Positions 1-5,940 of a stretch of DNA of 12,458 nt are shown here, in pieces (position 1 is the first letter of the stretch; each line of letters starts with the position of its first letter). The position numbers and the translations under genes were made by a program. The DNA lies in contig CAYVRC010000174.1 in NCBI GenBank assembly GCA_964453205.1, positions 1-12,458 on the forward strand. The letters are read 5' to 3'. Below the pieces are notes generated by a model, which searched no databases, was not told where the DNA came from, and saw only the letters and a list, made by a program, of their open reading frames with translations. Source of the DNA: Crateriforma sp964453205 (GTDB lineage: Bacteria > Planctomycetota > Planctomycetia > Pirellulales > Pirellulaceae).

Positions 1-393
<393 letters not shown>

Positions 394-653
394 TGTATTG
401 CATCACAGACGCTTCCGAAGAAACGCCCGGGAAAATCAAGTTGAAACCGAAAGCTGATTCTGCTCCGGAGGCCTCGGTAAAGACCTCCAGCGATTCGCCG
501 TTTTTTGCTCCGCTTCGAAACACCCCCGAGGGGGCCGACGAAGCATCGCTAAAGCGACCTCGCAACTGCTGAACTCAACAAAAGTTCCATCACCAAATTG
601 TCAAATATCGGTCGACAAGTTCACCGCAGGAGTTTTCCAACGCGAACTTGCGA
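394..653 (-). other. Pre-16S rRNA leader with several hairpins
   Basis: This is the transcribed leader if the promoter at 661-689 is real. Read on the minus strand it holds a TCGC-TTTA-GCGA stem near 547-558, a CCCCC/GGGGG stem at 523-534, a 9-bp stem (two wobbles) with a UACC loop at 467-488, and at 409-426 a 7-bp stem (two wobbles) closed by a cUUCGg tetraloop just before the mature 5' end. Such stems are typical of processing and antitermination leaders. I found no convincing boxA and no protein gene here. Confidence 0.45.
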
Positions 654-660
654 GCCCCTG

Positions 661-689
661 AGTATCGGGACGTCGCCGGCAGCCGTCAA
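661..689 (-). promoter_or_regulatory. Probable 16S rRNA promoter (sigma70 type)
   Basis: On the minus strand TTGACG (684-689) is separated by exactly 17 nt from GATACT (661-666): five of six and four of six matches to the -35 and -10 consensus. A GC-rich discriminator follows, as is common at growth-regulated rRNA promoters. Transcription would begin near 654, giving a leader of about 260 nt before the mature 16S. This is the best spaced pair I found between the tat genes and 16S. The call rests on motif match only. Confidence 0.5.
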
Positions 690-700
690 GTGCTCGGGAA

Positions 701-720
701 GGAAAATCCGAAGACTTTCC
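701..720 (-). other. cUUCGg hairpin upstream of the rRNA promoter
   Basis: On the minus strand this is GGAAAGTC-TTCG-GATTTTCC, an 8-bp stem with one G-U pair closed by the very stable C(UUCG)G tetraloop. It sits just upstream of the proposed -35 box, so the main rRNA promoter would not transcribe it. It could stop read-through from the tat side, although a clean U tract is missing. Thirteen bases of it recur at 846-858. Confidence 0.4.
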
Positions 721-858
721 GGTCGGCTTCCCGACTTCCCAGAGCGGCGGTCGTTCGGGGCCGTGAAGCCCGGCGAACAACTGGCTGCCGTTCAAGTGAG
801 GCGGAAAGATATAGGGGGCTTCGGTTTGAAGCAAGAGCCTTTGGCGAAAATCCGAAGA
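702..858. repeat. 13-bp direct repeat pair in the rRNA upstream region
   Basis: GAAAATCCGAAGA occurs at 702-714 and again at 846-858, 144 bp apart. Both copies form the 3' arm and loop of a TTCG-capped hairpin on the minus strand. The first hairpin is nearly perfect; the second (about 846-866) has a mismatch in its stem. Confidence 0.6.
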
Positions 859-1026
859 ATTCTTTTCCCGCCGTCAGAAAACCGCGTTTTTAAGGGCAAA
901 ACGCGACGCCTCCCCGGGGACTCGATCGACAGAATGTCGCCGGGAACATCACCCGAACTGCCACCGAATTCGGTTTTCACGACCGCGTGGCCGAAGCCGC
1001 GACGTAGCAGCCGCACCCGCCACGAT

Positions 1027-1060
1027 CGCGTGTGCCGGCGAGAACCGCGTGTGCCGGCGA
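1027..1060. repeat. 15-bp tandem direct repeat
   Basis: CGCGTGTGCCGGCGA is repeated exactly at 1027-1041 and 1046-1060, with 4 nt between the copies, in the non-coding stretch downstream of the tat genes. Function unknown. It may be slippage or a protein-binding site. Confidence 0.7.
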
Positions 1061-1088
1061 TCACGCCGAGCACTTACGGCCCACGGCA

Positions 1089-1116
1089 CCGGCCTTCACG
1101 GCCGGGCGGCCGCCCG
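1089..1116 (-). terminator. Possible tat operon terminator or processing stem
   Basis: Two overlapping GC-only inverted repeats start 28 nt after the last tat stop codon: a 14-bp perfect palindrome (1103-1116) and CCGGCC-TTCAC-GGCCGG (1089-1105). They could form alternative strong stems in the tat 3' end. There is no U-run, so this is not a textbook intrinsic terminator. Confidence 0.3.
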
Positions 1117-1143
1117 TGCGCCCGGGCAGTCGTGACGCACAAC

Positions 1144-1422
1144 TTACGCCGGCGGCGTGAATTTCGGCGCCGCAGGCTCCGCGTCGTCCTCTTCGTCGTC
1201 GTCTTCGACGAACCGCTTGCCGTGCGGCTTGTCGTCGACCGTCAACGCGTCCTTCGTGTCGTTCTGGATCTCGCGGAACTGCTGCTGGACGTCATTGATG
1301 GCCCGACGCAACTCTCGATAACGAGAACCGAACTTTCGCGCGACCTCCGGTAAATCGCTGCCGAACAACATGATCGCGATGACCGCAATCACGATGATCG
1401 ACAGCGGACTGAGTCCGAACAT
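1144..1422 (-). CDS. Twin-arginine translocase TatA/TatB-type subunit, second copy (92 aa)
   Basis: This is a single-helix component of the Tat pathway, which exports folded proteins across the cytoplasmic membrane. A short N-terminal membrane helix (residues 5-20, IIVIAVIAIMLFG) ends in the family FG hinge (20-21). The conserved LPEVARKFG follows at 24-32, then a long charged amphipathic helix to about residue 59. The tail carries an acidic cluster (DDDEEDD, 74-80) and a Pro/Ala-rich end. The start at 1422 is chosen because the family begins at MFG and the bases upstream supply AAAAGGTG as a ribosome site; the longer frame only adds Arg-rich residues overlapping the first gene. It lies 1 nt after the upstream tatA, so the two are almost surely co-transcribed. 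The longer helix and acidic tail make a TatB-like role possible, but sequence alone does not separate TatA from TatB. Confidence 0.88.
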   Translation of the reverse strand: MFGLSPLSIIVIAVIAIMLFGSDLPEVARKFGSRYRELRRAINDVQQQFREIQNDTKDALTVDDKPHGKRFVEDDDEEDDAEPAAPKFTPPA

Positions 1423-1423
1423 C

Positions 1424-1624
1424 TCAGGACACCTTTTCGGCACCCGAGTCGGACGGCTTCTCCGCCGCCGTTTCGTCCTCGACCGAATCACTCATCCCGG
1501 CCTTGAATTCCTTGGCACTGCGGCCGAGGTTCCGCATCAGACTGGGCAGCTTCGCCCCGCCGAACAGGACGAGAACGATCAACAAAATGAAAAACAGCTC
1601 GGTGCCGCCGGGCATTCCAAACAT
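1424..1624 (-). CDS. tatA: Twin-arginine translocase subunit TatA (66 aa)
   Basis: TatA oligomerises around TatBC to open the path for folded twin-arginine substrates. The protein has the expected compact form: a membrane helix at residues 9-21 (ELFFILLIVLVLF), the FGG hinge at 21-23, the amphipathic helix KLPSLMRNLGRSAKEFKAGM (25-44), and a short acidic, unstructured tail. A length of 66 residues is usual. The start at 1624 gives the typical short N-terminus MFGMPGGTE; no strong Shine-Dalgarno is seen, which is common in planctomycetes. It is the first gene of a two-gene unit with the second Tat-type subunit. No tatC is in the window, so the core receptor must be encoded elsewhere. Confidence 0.92.
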   Translation of the reverse strand: MFGMPGGTELFFILLIVLVLFGGAKLPSLMRNLGRSAKEFKAGMSDSVEDETAAEKPSDSGAEKVS

Positions 1625-2093
1625 AAAACCGTCCCAAATGAGAAAGGCTGAAAGGACACAAAGGAAACGCAAAACAGGATCTCGGGGCGTCACCGTCGAC
1701 AAAGACGCGGCCCAACCGAAATCCTCATGCACCTGCGGCGAAAGCGGGTAGGTCGATCGCCCGTGTGGGCAAACACCTCCAGAACCGACGGTCATGAAAC
1801 GGACGGGAACGTTTCCCGCCACGCTCCTCATTCTATTGGCTCGGCGACCTTCGTCAAAGGCTTCTTTGGGACTTCTACGCGTCTGGTGCCCCCGCTGGTT
1901 GCCCGGCAGGGGTGACTTTTCGACGTTTCGTCGCCCCGCGGGCTGCCCCACCATTCGGTCCGGCTCGATTCTCCGTAAACTGCCGCACCCCACCCTTGTT
2001 TCTGGGCGAACCGGACTGTTTCGCGTCGGCCCGCCTGTCCGGACGCTCTGTTTTGCCCTCCCTTTTCTGACCTCGCAGTCCCGGCCCGTTTGA
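1625..2093. other. Divergent intergenic region between tatA and the AEC carrier
   Basis: About 470 nt separate tatA (leftward) and the carrier gene (rightward). Promoters for both should lie here, but I see no well-spaced -35/-10 pair on either strand. Open frames through it are Arg/Pro-rich and look like chance frames. No tRNA or clear repeat was noticed. Confidence 0.5.
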
Positions 2094-3059
2094 ATGTTCG
2101 CCGACACCTGGCAAATCGTCCTGAGCGTTTTAGGCGTTTTCTTGGTGATGGCCCTGGGCGCGTATTGCCGGCGGACGCAATGGCTGACGCCGGCGGCGGA
2201 TCGCTCGCTGGCGAATTTGACCGCGAAAGTTTTGCTGCCGGCATTGTTCGTCGATCGGATTTTGGGCGGCCAACGATTCGATTCGCTGCTGGAAACCTGG
2301 GTGCCGCCGGCATTCGGCTTCGGCATCACCGTGATGGGGCTGCTGATGGGCTTGGCGGTCGCCAAAACGCTGGGGACCTGGATGGGCCTGGCCGACCCGG
2401 CCAGCGCCCGCTCGTTCGCCCTCGGCGTCGGGATTTGCAACTACGGCTACATCCCGCTGCCGCTGGCCGAACGGTTTTACTCCGACGCGGTCGTCGACCT
2501 GATTTTGCACAACGTCGGGGTCGACCTTGCGTTGTGGAGCGTCGGCATCGCGATCATCAGCGGCGGAAAATCTTCGGGCCGGCCCTGGTGGCGTCTGATC
2601 CTGAGCCCGCCGTTGGTCGCCGTGCTGATCGCGGTGACGCTGAAGCAAACCGGCGCCGCGGCCTTCGTCCCCGACCCGATCCTGCAGGCCACCGGCAAGC
2701 TGGGGAGCTGCGCGATTCCCCTGGGACTGCTGCTTTCGGGCGCCCTGATCATCGATTTTCTGCGGGAAGCCGACTGGAAGGGCGCTGGGCGGACCATCGT
2801 CGTCGCGATCCTGTTTCGCCAAGCCTGGATGCCCGTGCTGATGCTGGGGATCGCCACGCTGCTGATCGAACGCGTCGAGATGAAGCAAGTCTTGATGCTG
2901 CAGGCCGCCATGCCGGCGGCGGTCTTCCCGATCGTCTTGGCTCGCTTGTACGATCGTGACACCGCCACCGCGCTACGCGTCGTCTTGTCCACCTCGATCG
3001 CCGGTATCGTGCTGGTGCCGCTGTGGTTGGCCATCGGTAAATGGTGGTTAGGGGTTTGA
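2094..3059 (+). CDS. AEC-family (auxin efflux carrier-type) transporter
   Basis: This is a polytopic membrane permease of the bacterial AEC family, whose characterised members move small organic acids such as malate or malonate; the substrate here cannot be told. At 321 aa it has the usual length, with ten hydrophobic segments (about 6-24, 39-58, 73-93, 104-125, 130-156, 168-182, 205-222, 233-258, 267-285, 294-318). Family marks are LPALFVDRIL in helix 2, the helix-4 break GVGICNYGYIPLPL (111-124), the helix-7 IPLGLLLSG, and AAMPAAVFPIVLA (271-283). The two broken helices with Asn/Pro are the substrate-binding crossover in this fold. The ATG at 2094 begins just ahead of the first helix, without a strong ribosome site. 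The next gene follows 52 nt later on the same strand. Confidence 0.88.
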   Translation: MFADTWQIVLSVLGVFLVMALGAYCRRTQWLTPAADRSLANLTAKVLLPALFVDRILGGQRFDSLLETWVPPAFGFGITVMGLLMGLAVAKTLGTWMGLADPASARSFALGVGICNYGYIPLPLAERFYSDAVVDLILHNVGVDLALWSVGIAIISGGKSSGRPWWRLILSPPLVAVLIAVTLKQTGAAAFVPDPILQATGKLGSCAIPLGLLLSGALIIDFLREADWKGAGRTIVVAILFRQAWMPVLMLGIATLLIERVEMKQVLMLQAAMPAAVFPIVLARLYDRDTATALRVVLSTSIAGIVLVPLWLAIGKWWLGV

Positions 3060-3066
3060 GGAAAGA

Positions 3067-3082
3067 GGGTTCAGGGTTCAGG
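3067..3082. repeat. Short tandem repeat GGGTTCA x2
   Basis: GGGTTCAGGGTTCAGG lies in the 52-nt gap between the carrier and the next gene. Similar GGGTTCA/GGGTTTA runs are, from memory, scattered between planctomycete genes. No function is assigned. Confidence 0.4.
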
Positions 3083-3111
3083 AAAACAGAAGCGGAAGAG
3101 GGGGGGGCGGC

Positions 3112-3753
3112 GTGAGGGTGAGTCTGCGGGAACTGATCGGCTTGACCGCCATCGTGGCGCTCGCGTTCGGAATGCTGACGACGGCGATGAAGCTGCATCG
3201 TGCAACGGCGGAGCTGGGGCAGCTTCGCAGGGAAGTCGGATACTTGCCGCCTGGCGAAACCGACGAAGTCGCCGCGGTCCGCTTGGCCAGCGACGAACCT
3301 CTCACCTACCGCTTTCGCGTCCGAGTTCCCGATGACGACCACGGATACCGGGTCTGCTACAGCTCACTTTGGCCGAAGTCCGCGTCGGCACCGGAGTGGT
3401 TTTCCGCAACCCCGGTCCCGGCCGGTGAGTCCATGGTGATCGTTAAAGTCGCGAGCGATCCTCGAGACGAAGTTTGGAAAATCACCACGCTCGTCCGCTC
3501 GCCAGCCTTCACGCGTCGGATGGCGACGACGTTGCCCGGCGATCACGTTGACGTCTTTCAAGGCTCGCACGATGTGATCAGTACCGGGGTCGCCCGCGCG
3601 AGCGTCGCGGCGCCCGCCGACCGTTCGCTGCGAATCCTGGACGAGCGATGGCTGGTCGGTGAAGGCAGCTTGCTATTGTTCGGCGATCGCCCGCCAGACC
3701 GCGATCAGATCGGCGTCTACGCGGAACTGCAACGAGCCGACCTGCCGCTGTAG
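3112..3753 (+). CDS. Single-pass membrane protein of unknown function (213 aa)
   Basis: I do not recognise a family domain. The N-terminus MRVSLRELIGLTAIVALAFG follows a pattern common in planctomycete hypothetical proteins: a short basic SLREL lead, then one membrane helix (about 7-27). A short charged helical stretch (29-42) follows, then a soluble, mixed beta-rich domain that ends without further membrane segments. An outside-facing anchored domain is the simplest reading. The gene starts with GTG at 3112, preceded by a run of purines (GAAGAGGGGGGG) that can serve as ribosome site; a second GTG at 3118 would also keep the helix intact. It lies 52 nt behind the AEC gene and could be read through from it, but no functional link is visible. 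Confidence 0.75.
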   Translation: MRVSLRELIGLTAIVALAFGMLTTAMKLHRATAELGQLRREVGYLPPGETDEVAAVRLASDEPLTYRFRVRVPDDDHGYRVCYSSLWPKSASAPEWFSATPVPAGESMVIVKVASDPRDEVWKITTLVRSPAFTRRMATTLPGDHVDVFQGSHDVISTGVARASVAAPADRSLRILDERWLVGEGSLLLFGDRPPDRDQIGVYAELQRADLPL

Positions 3754-3836
3754 CAGCGATTCGCCAGGATTCTTGACGCAACTCGTGGATTTGCAATGAC
3801 TTGCGGTGGAAAAATCGAAAGCAGGCTGCTGTTCCT

Positions 3837-3892
3837 AACCCGAAGTGCAAGCGAGCGAACACCCTGGAAGTCCCTCGCTTACGCTTCGGGTT
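3837..3892. repeat. Imperfect palindrome, REP-like interspersed repeat
   Basis: Two 19-nt arms, AACCCGAAGTGCAAGCGAG (3837-3855) and CTCGCTTACGCTTCGGGTT (3874-3892), are inverted copies with two mismatches, one of which is a G-U pair in either transcript. The loop is 18 nt. The arms are of the type I remember recurring in Rhodopirellula-like genomes (AACCCGAAGCGTAAGCGAGG), which suggests a dispersed REP-type or miniature element. No U tract follows, so a terminator role for the gene ending at 3753 is only possible. Confidence 0.65.
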
Positions 3893-4103
3893 GTGAATCA
3901 TCCGGCTCAGCCGCCGAGCCCTCCAACGCCCGCGGCAATGGAGCTTCCGAAGCGATCGGTTTCCGCGCCCCATCGCTGCGCCATCGCGACGACCGCTGGG
4001 CAATGAAGATGCTGGTCCCGCTCGGAGGACTTCACGCGGCCAATGGCGACGGCTTTGTCGACATCTTCGGAGGTTCCTACACGCAACTGTCCGGTAGGAG
4101 TCT

Positions 4104-4146
4104 CACGTGCCGGCAGAGAATCTGAGATTCTGCCGCCGCCCGCGTG
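4104..4146. repeat. Bulged palindrome, possible small inserted repeat
   Basis: The core is CGGCA-GA-GAATC, loop TGA, GATTC-TGCCG (4111-4135): a 10-bp stem with a 2-nt bulge. Outer arms CACG (4104-4107) and CGTG (4143-4146) extend it as an imperfect stem. It may be a second class of interspersed palindrome or a processing stem. It lies between two ORFs of equal frame. Confidence 0.5.
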
Positions 4147-4527
4147 CCGAGTTCATCTGGTGTCGAGTCCGCTGAACGCCTCTTGCCAATCCGTGCGACA
4201 CCGTACGGGAGAACTACTGGGGCGATTAAACAGACCGAGTGGTTTGAAAACGACGACATCCTGTGGCTTCACAACGATCATTTGTGGACGTTGCCGCTGG
4301 CCGCGGATTCCGGTCCCAATGAGCCTGATCTGTTCGAGCTAATCGCCTTCACTTACCTGATCATCGCTTGCCAAACCAACTTCGAACCACTCCACCCAGT
4401 GAAAGGCGCTCATCCGACGGAAGCGTGCGCGGGGCCGATTAGCGACGAAACGGCGGCGGATGGTTGAAAAAGCGTGGACGTGGCATCCTTCAAGGAGATT
4501 CTTCACGTTTTCTTTGAGAGAATGCGC

Positions 4528-4725
4528 ATGTCCACCTCCCTGATGTATCAGTCCTTTGGCATCCGTGGCTACCAGCAAACCCGAATTGAGTTCGTCGGAG
4601 GTGTCACGCAGTTCCATGTCCGGCCGAATGAAAAGTCGGTTCGCCGGCCAGTCTGCACCATCACTGCTGCCCGACGCCAGCGACATTCACACCGCAGCAG
4701 CCTGATTCATCACACCGGGCCGTGA
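4528..4725 (+). pseudogene. Relic of an ISL3-type transposase N-terminus
   Basis: From the ATG at 4528 the frame reads MSTSLMYQSFGIRGYQQTRI and continues to VRRPVC. This resembles the start of ISL3-family transposases (typical form MSTSLLYHAFGIRGY, then a short beta region and a Cys-rich zinc-binding motif). After the single Cys the frame loses similarity and ends at 4725 in Arg/His-rich residues; the rest of the expected 400 or so residues, including the DDE catalytic domain, is absent. Neither inverted repeats nor a target duplication could be recognised. It is most likely a decayed fragment. The family match is from memory of the N-terminal motif and has not been searched. Confidence 0.5.
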
Positions 4726-4782
4726 ACGGTTACATTGTCCCAACGTCTCGTTCCGTCTTGGGTCCGAGGAGTCACCTGAACC

Positions 4783-5376
4783 TTGAGTCGTCCCGATCCC
4801 GCCGACCAGCCCGACCGCGAAGCGTCGATTACCCGTTGGTTTCATCGATTGCGCGATGGTGACTCACGAGCGGCGGAAATCTTGTGGCGGCGATATTTCC
4901 CACGGCTGGTCCGGCTCGCTCAGACCCGGTTCGACGCCGATCGCGATGCGGTTTACGGCGCCGATGACGCGGCCCAGAGCGTGCTGGCGATGTTGTGTCG
5001 CAAAGCTTCCGCGGAAACCTATGCCGCCGTGGAAACACGTGATGATTTGTGGCGATTGCTGGTCGTGGCGACGCGTCGCAAAATGATCGACCGGGCTCGG
5101 TATCGCGGTGCCGCTCGGCGTGATGCCATCACCGCCCCGCTCGATGATCATGCCGAATTGCTTTCGCCGACGCCGGACGCACAGACGCTGGCGTTGCTGC
5201 AGGAATCCTACGACGACTTGCTGGCAAGTCTGGAAGATGACCGGTTGCGAGAAATAGCGAAAATGAGAGTCGCCGGTCGGGACACCGATGACATCGCTGA
5301 GCATTTCAGTGTGTCTCCGCGAACGATTCAGCGCAAACTCCAGCGGATCCGCGATGCTTGGTGCGATCGGGTTTGA
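4783..5376 (+). CDS. ECF-type RNA polymerase sigma factor (197 aa)
   Basis: This is a two-domain sigma factor that would direct RNA polymerase to a small set of promoters. Region 2 covers roughly residues 15-110: the YFPRLVRLAQTRF helix, the YGADDAAQSVLAMLCRK helix (58-74) and the DNA-contacting DDLWRLLVVATRRKMIDRAR segment (87-106). After a linker, region 4 (147-196) holds the helix-turn-helix DTDDIAEHFSVSPRTIQRKL. There is no extra C-terminal domain. The start is TTG at 4783: an in-frame TGA at 4777 excludes anything longer, and GAGGAG (4766-4771) lies 11 nt upstream. It belongs to the planctomycete ECF groups found near Ser/Thr kinase genes; the kinase gene begins 560 nt downstream on the same strand. 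No anti-sigma gene is recognisable. A convergent gene ends 9 nt beyond its stop. Confidence 0.92.
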   Translation: MSRPDPADQPDREASITRWFHRLRDGDSRAAEILWRRYFPRLVRLAQTRFDADRDAVYGADDAAQSVLAMLCRKASAETYAAVETRDDLWRLLVVATRRKMIDRARYRGAARRDAITAPLDDHAELLSPTPDAQTLALLQESYDDLLASLEDDRLREIAKMRVAGRDTDDIAEHFSVSPRTIQRKLQRIRDAWCDRV

Positions 5377-5385
5377 GTTTGACAA

Positions 5386-5793
5386 TCATCCGCGTCGTTG
5401 CTGGTAACGTCCCAAGTAACGTTGCATTCGGGGGCTGCCGAGGATCGCTCCCGTGATCGCGCCGCTGATCGCTCCGGACGCCATCGGTTCGAGAAGGTGA
5501 TTGCCGTTGATCCAAGCCGCACCGACGCGAAACAGGGTGAACCCGAATCCGAATAACAGCGCCGCTCGCCAACGCGGATGATCGGACCAAGCCGGCAAAG
5601 CGGCGTCCAACAGGGTCGTCAGCAAACCCGCCACAACCAACAATCCCGTGAACCAGCCGGCTCGGATGAGGCTGAATCGATTCCCATCGGGATCGGCTGT
5701 CAGCCATCCCAGCGCGAGCCCGGTCACGGCCAGTGCGGCCAAAAATGCGAATGCGCGTTGGGTGAGGATGGAGACTTGGGGAGATCGGTTCAT
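5386..5793 (-). CDS. Small four-helix membrane protein of unknown function (135 aa)
   Basis: No family recognised. Four hydrophobic segments are visible: about 12-31, 43-65, 76-93 and a glycine-rich one at 103-119 (ASGAISGAITGAILGS, close to glycine-zipper style packing). The C-terminus is short and basic (RMQRYLGRYQQRRG), likely cytoplasmic by the positive-inside rule. The gene is convergent with the sigma factor gene (9 nt between the stops) and divergent from the kinase gene, with 147 nt between the two starts; promoters for both must share that gap. Its position inside a sigma/kinase locus makes a regulatory or accessory role possible, but nothing in the protein resembles a known anti-sigma factor. 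ATG at 5793 sits just before the first helix and is a natural start. Confidence 0.75.
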   Translation of the reverse strand: MNRSPQVSILTQRAFAFLAALAVTGLALGWLTADPDGNRFSLIRAGWFTGLLVVAGLLTTLLDAALPAWSDHPRWRAALLFGFGFTLFRVGAAWINGNHLLEPMASGAISGAITGAILGSPRMQRYLGRYQQRRG

Positions 5794-5862
5794 GGCGCAG
5801 GCAAATAAGTGTCACAGCGTAGCTTCGGTGTCTACTCTTAGAAACGAAATTTCCGAAGGTTG

Positions 5863-5878
5863 CCGACAAGGTTGTCGG
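5863..5878. promoter_or_regulatory. Perfect inverted repeat upstream of the kinase gene, candidate operator
   Basis: CCGACAA-GG-TTGTCGG is a 7+7 perfect dyad in the 147-nt divergent region, 62 nt before the kinase ATG. AT-rich TAAAAT (5889-5894), a fair -10 match, follows 10 nt later, but no -35 box is correctly spaced with it. Its size and place suit a dimeric repressor or activator site. It could also form a short RNA stem in a long kinase leader. Confidence 0.4.
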
Positions 5879-5940
5879 TCAATTCGTTTAAAATCGTTTC
5901 GCCTTGTGGGCCCGATCAACGCACCGCATGTCCGACCACC

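Larger units (their letters stand above)
3796..4467 (+). pseudogene. Possible broken gene: two same-frame ORFs split by a palindrome
   Basis: Frames 3796-4125 and 4144-4467 (GTG start) share a reading frame and are divided by a TGA in the loop of a bulged palindrome. The first ends with the protein-like stretch MKMLVPLGGLHAANGDGFVD. The second contains TEWFENDDILWLHNDHLWTL and later DLFELIAFTYLIIACQTNFE, whose composition is unlike the Arg-rich shadow frames elsewhere. I recognise no family. A gene interrupted by a repeat is one explanation; two unrelated chance frames is the other. No good ribosome site precedes either, and the beginning of the first overlaps the 3837-3892 repeat, so only its later part could be old coding sequence. 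Confidence 0.25.
3754..4782. other. About 1 kb of repeats and decayed sequence
   Basis: No intact gene is convincing here. The stretch holds two imperfect palindromes (3837-3892 and 4104-4146), two protein-like ORFs in the same frame (3796-4125 and 4144-4467) and the relic of an ISL3-type transposase start (4528 onward). It looks like an accumulation site for small mobile or repeated pieces between the hypothetical protein and the sigma factor gene. The promoter for the sigma gene should lie near its right end, but I see no clear one. Confidence 0.55.

Noticed and set aside
599..604. Perfect TTGACA on the minus strand in the rRNA leader
   Set aside because: No acceptable -10 box at 16-18 nt (only TTTGTT or TTGTTG), so I do not call it as a second rRNA promoter.
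808..834. TTGCTT-15 nt-TATATC on the minus strand
   Set aside because: Spacing is short and the -35 match weak; kept only as an alternative to the 661-689 promoter.
598..1353. 251-aa plus-strand open frame across the rRNA upstream region and the second tat gene
   Set aside because: Extremely Arg-rich, no domain, overlaps a clear tat gene antisense, and lies on the promoter region of 16S.
2130..2888. 252-aa minus-strand open frame opposite the AEC gene
   Set aside because: Gln/Arg/His-rich shadow; the plus frame is an unmistakable ten-helix carrier.
4339..4686. 115-aa minus-strand open frame in the decayed region
   Set aside because: It runs opposite both the protein-like ORF and the ISL3-type relic, and no family was recognised.
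5860..5940. TTG start that would extend the kinase by 27 residues
   Set aside because: The extension covers the inverted repeat and AT-rich promoter-like sequence and does not resemble the family N-terminus; ATG at 5941 fits better.
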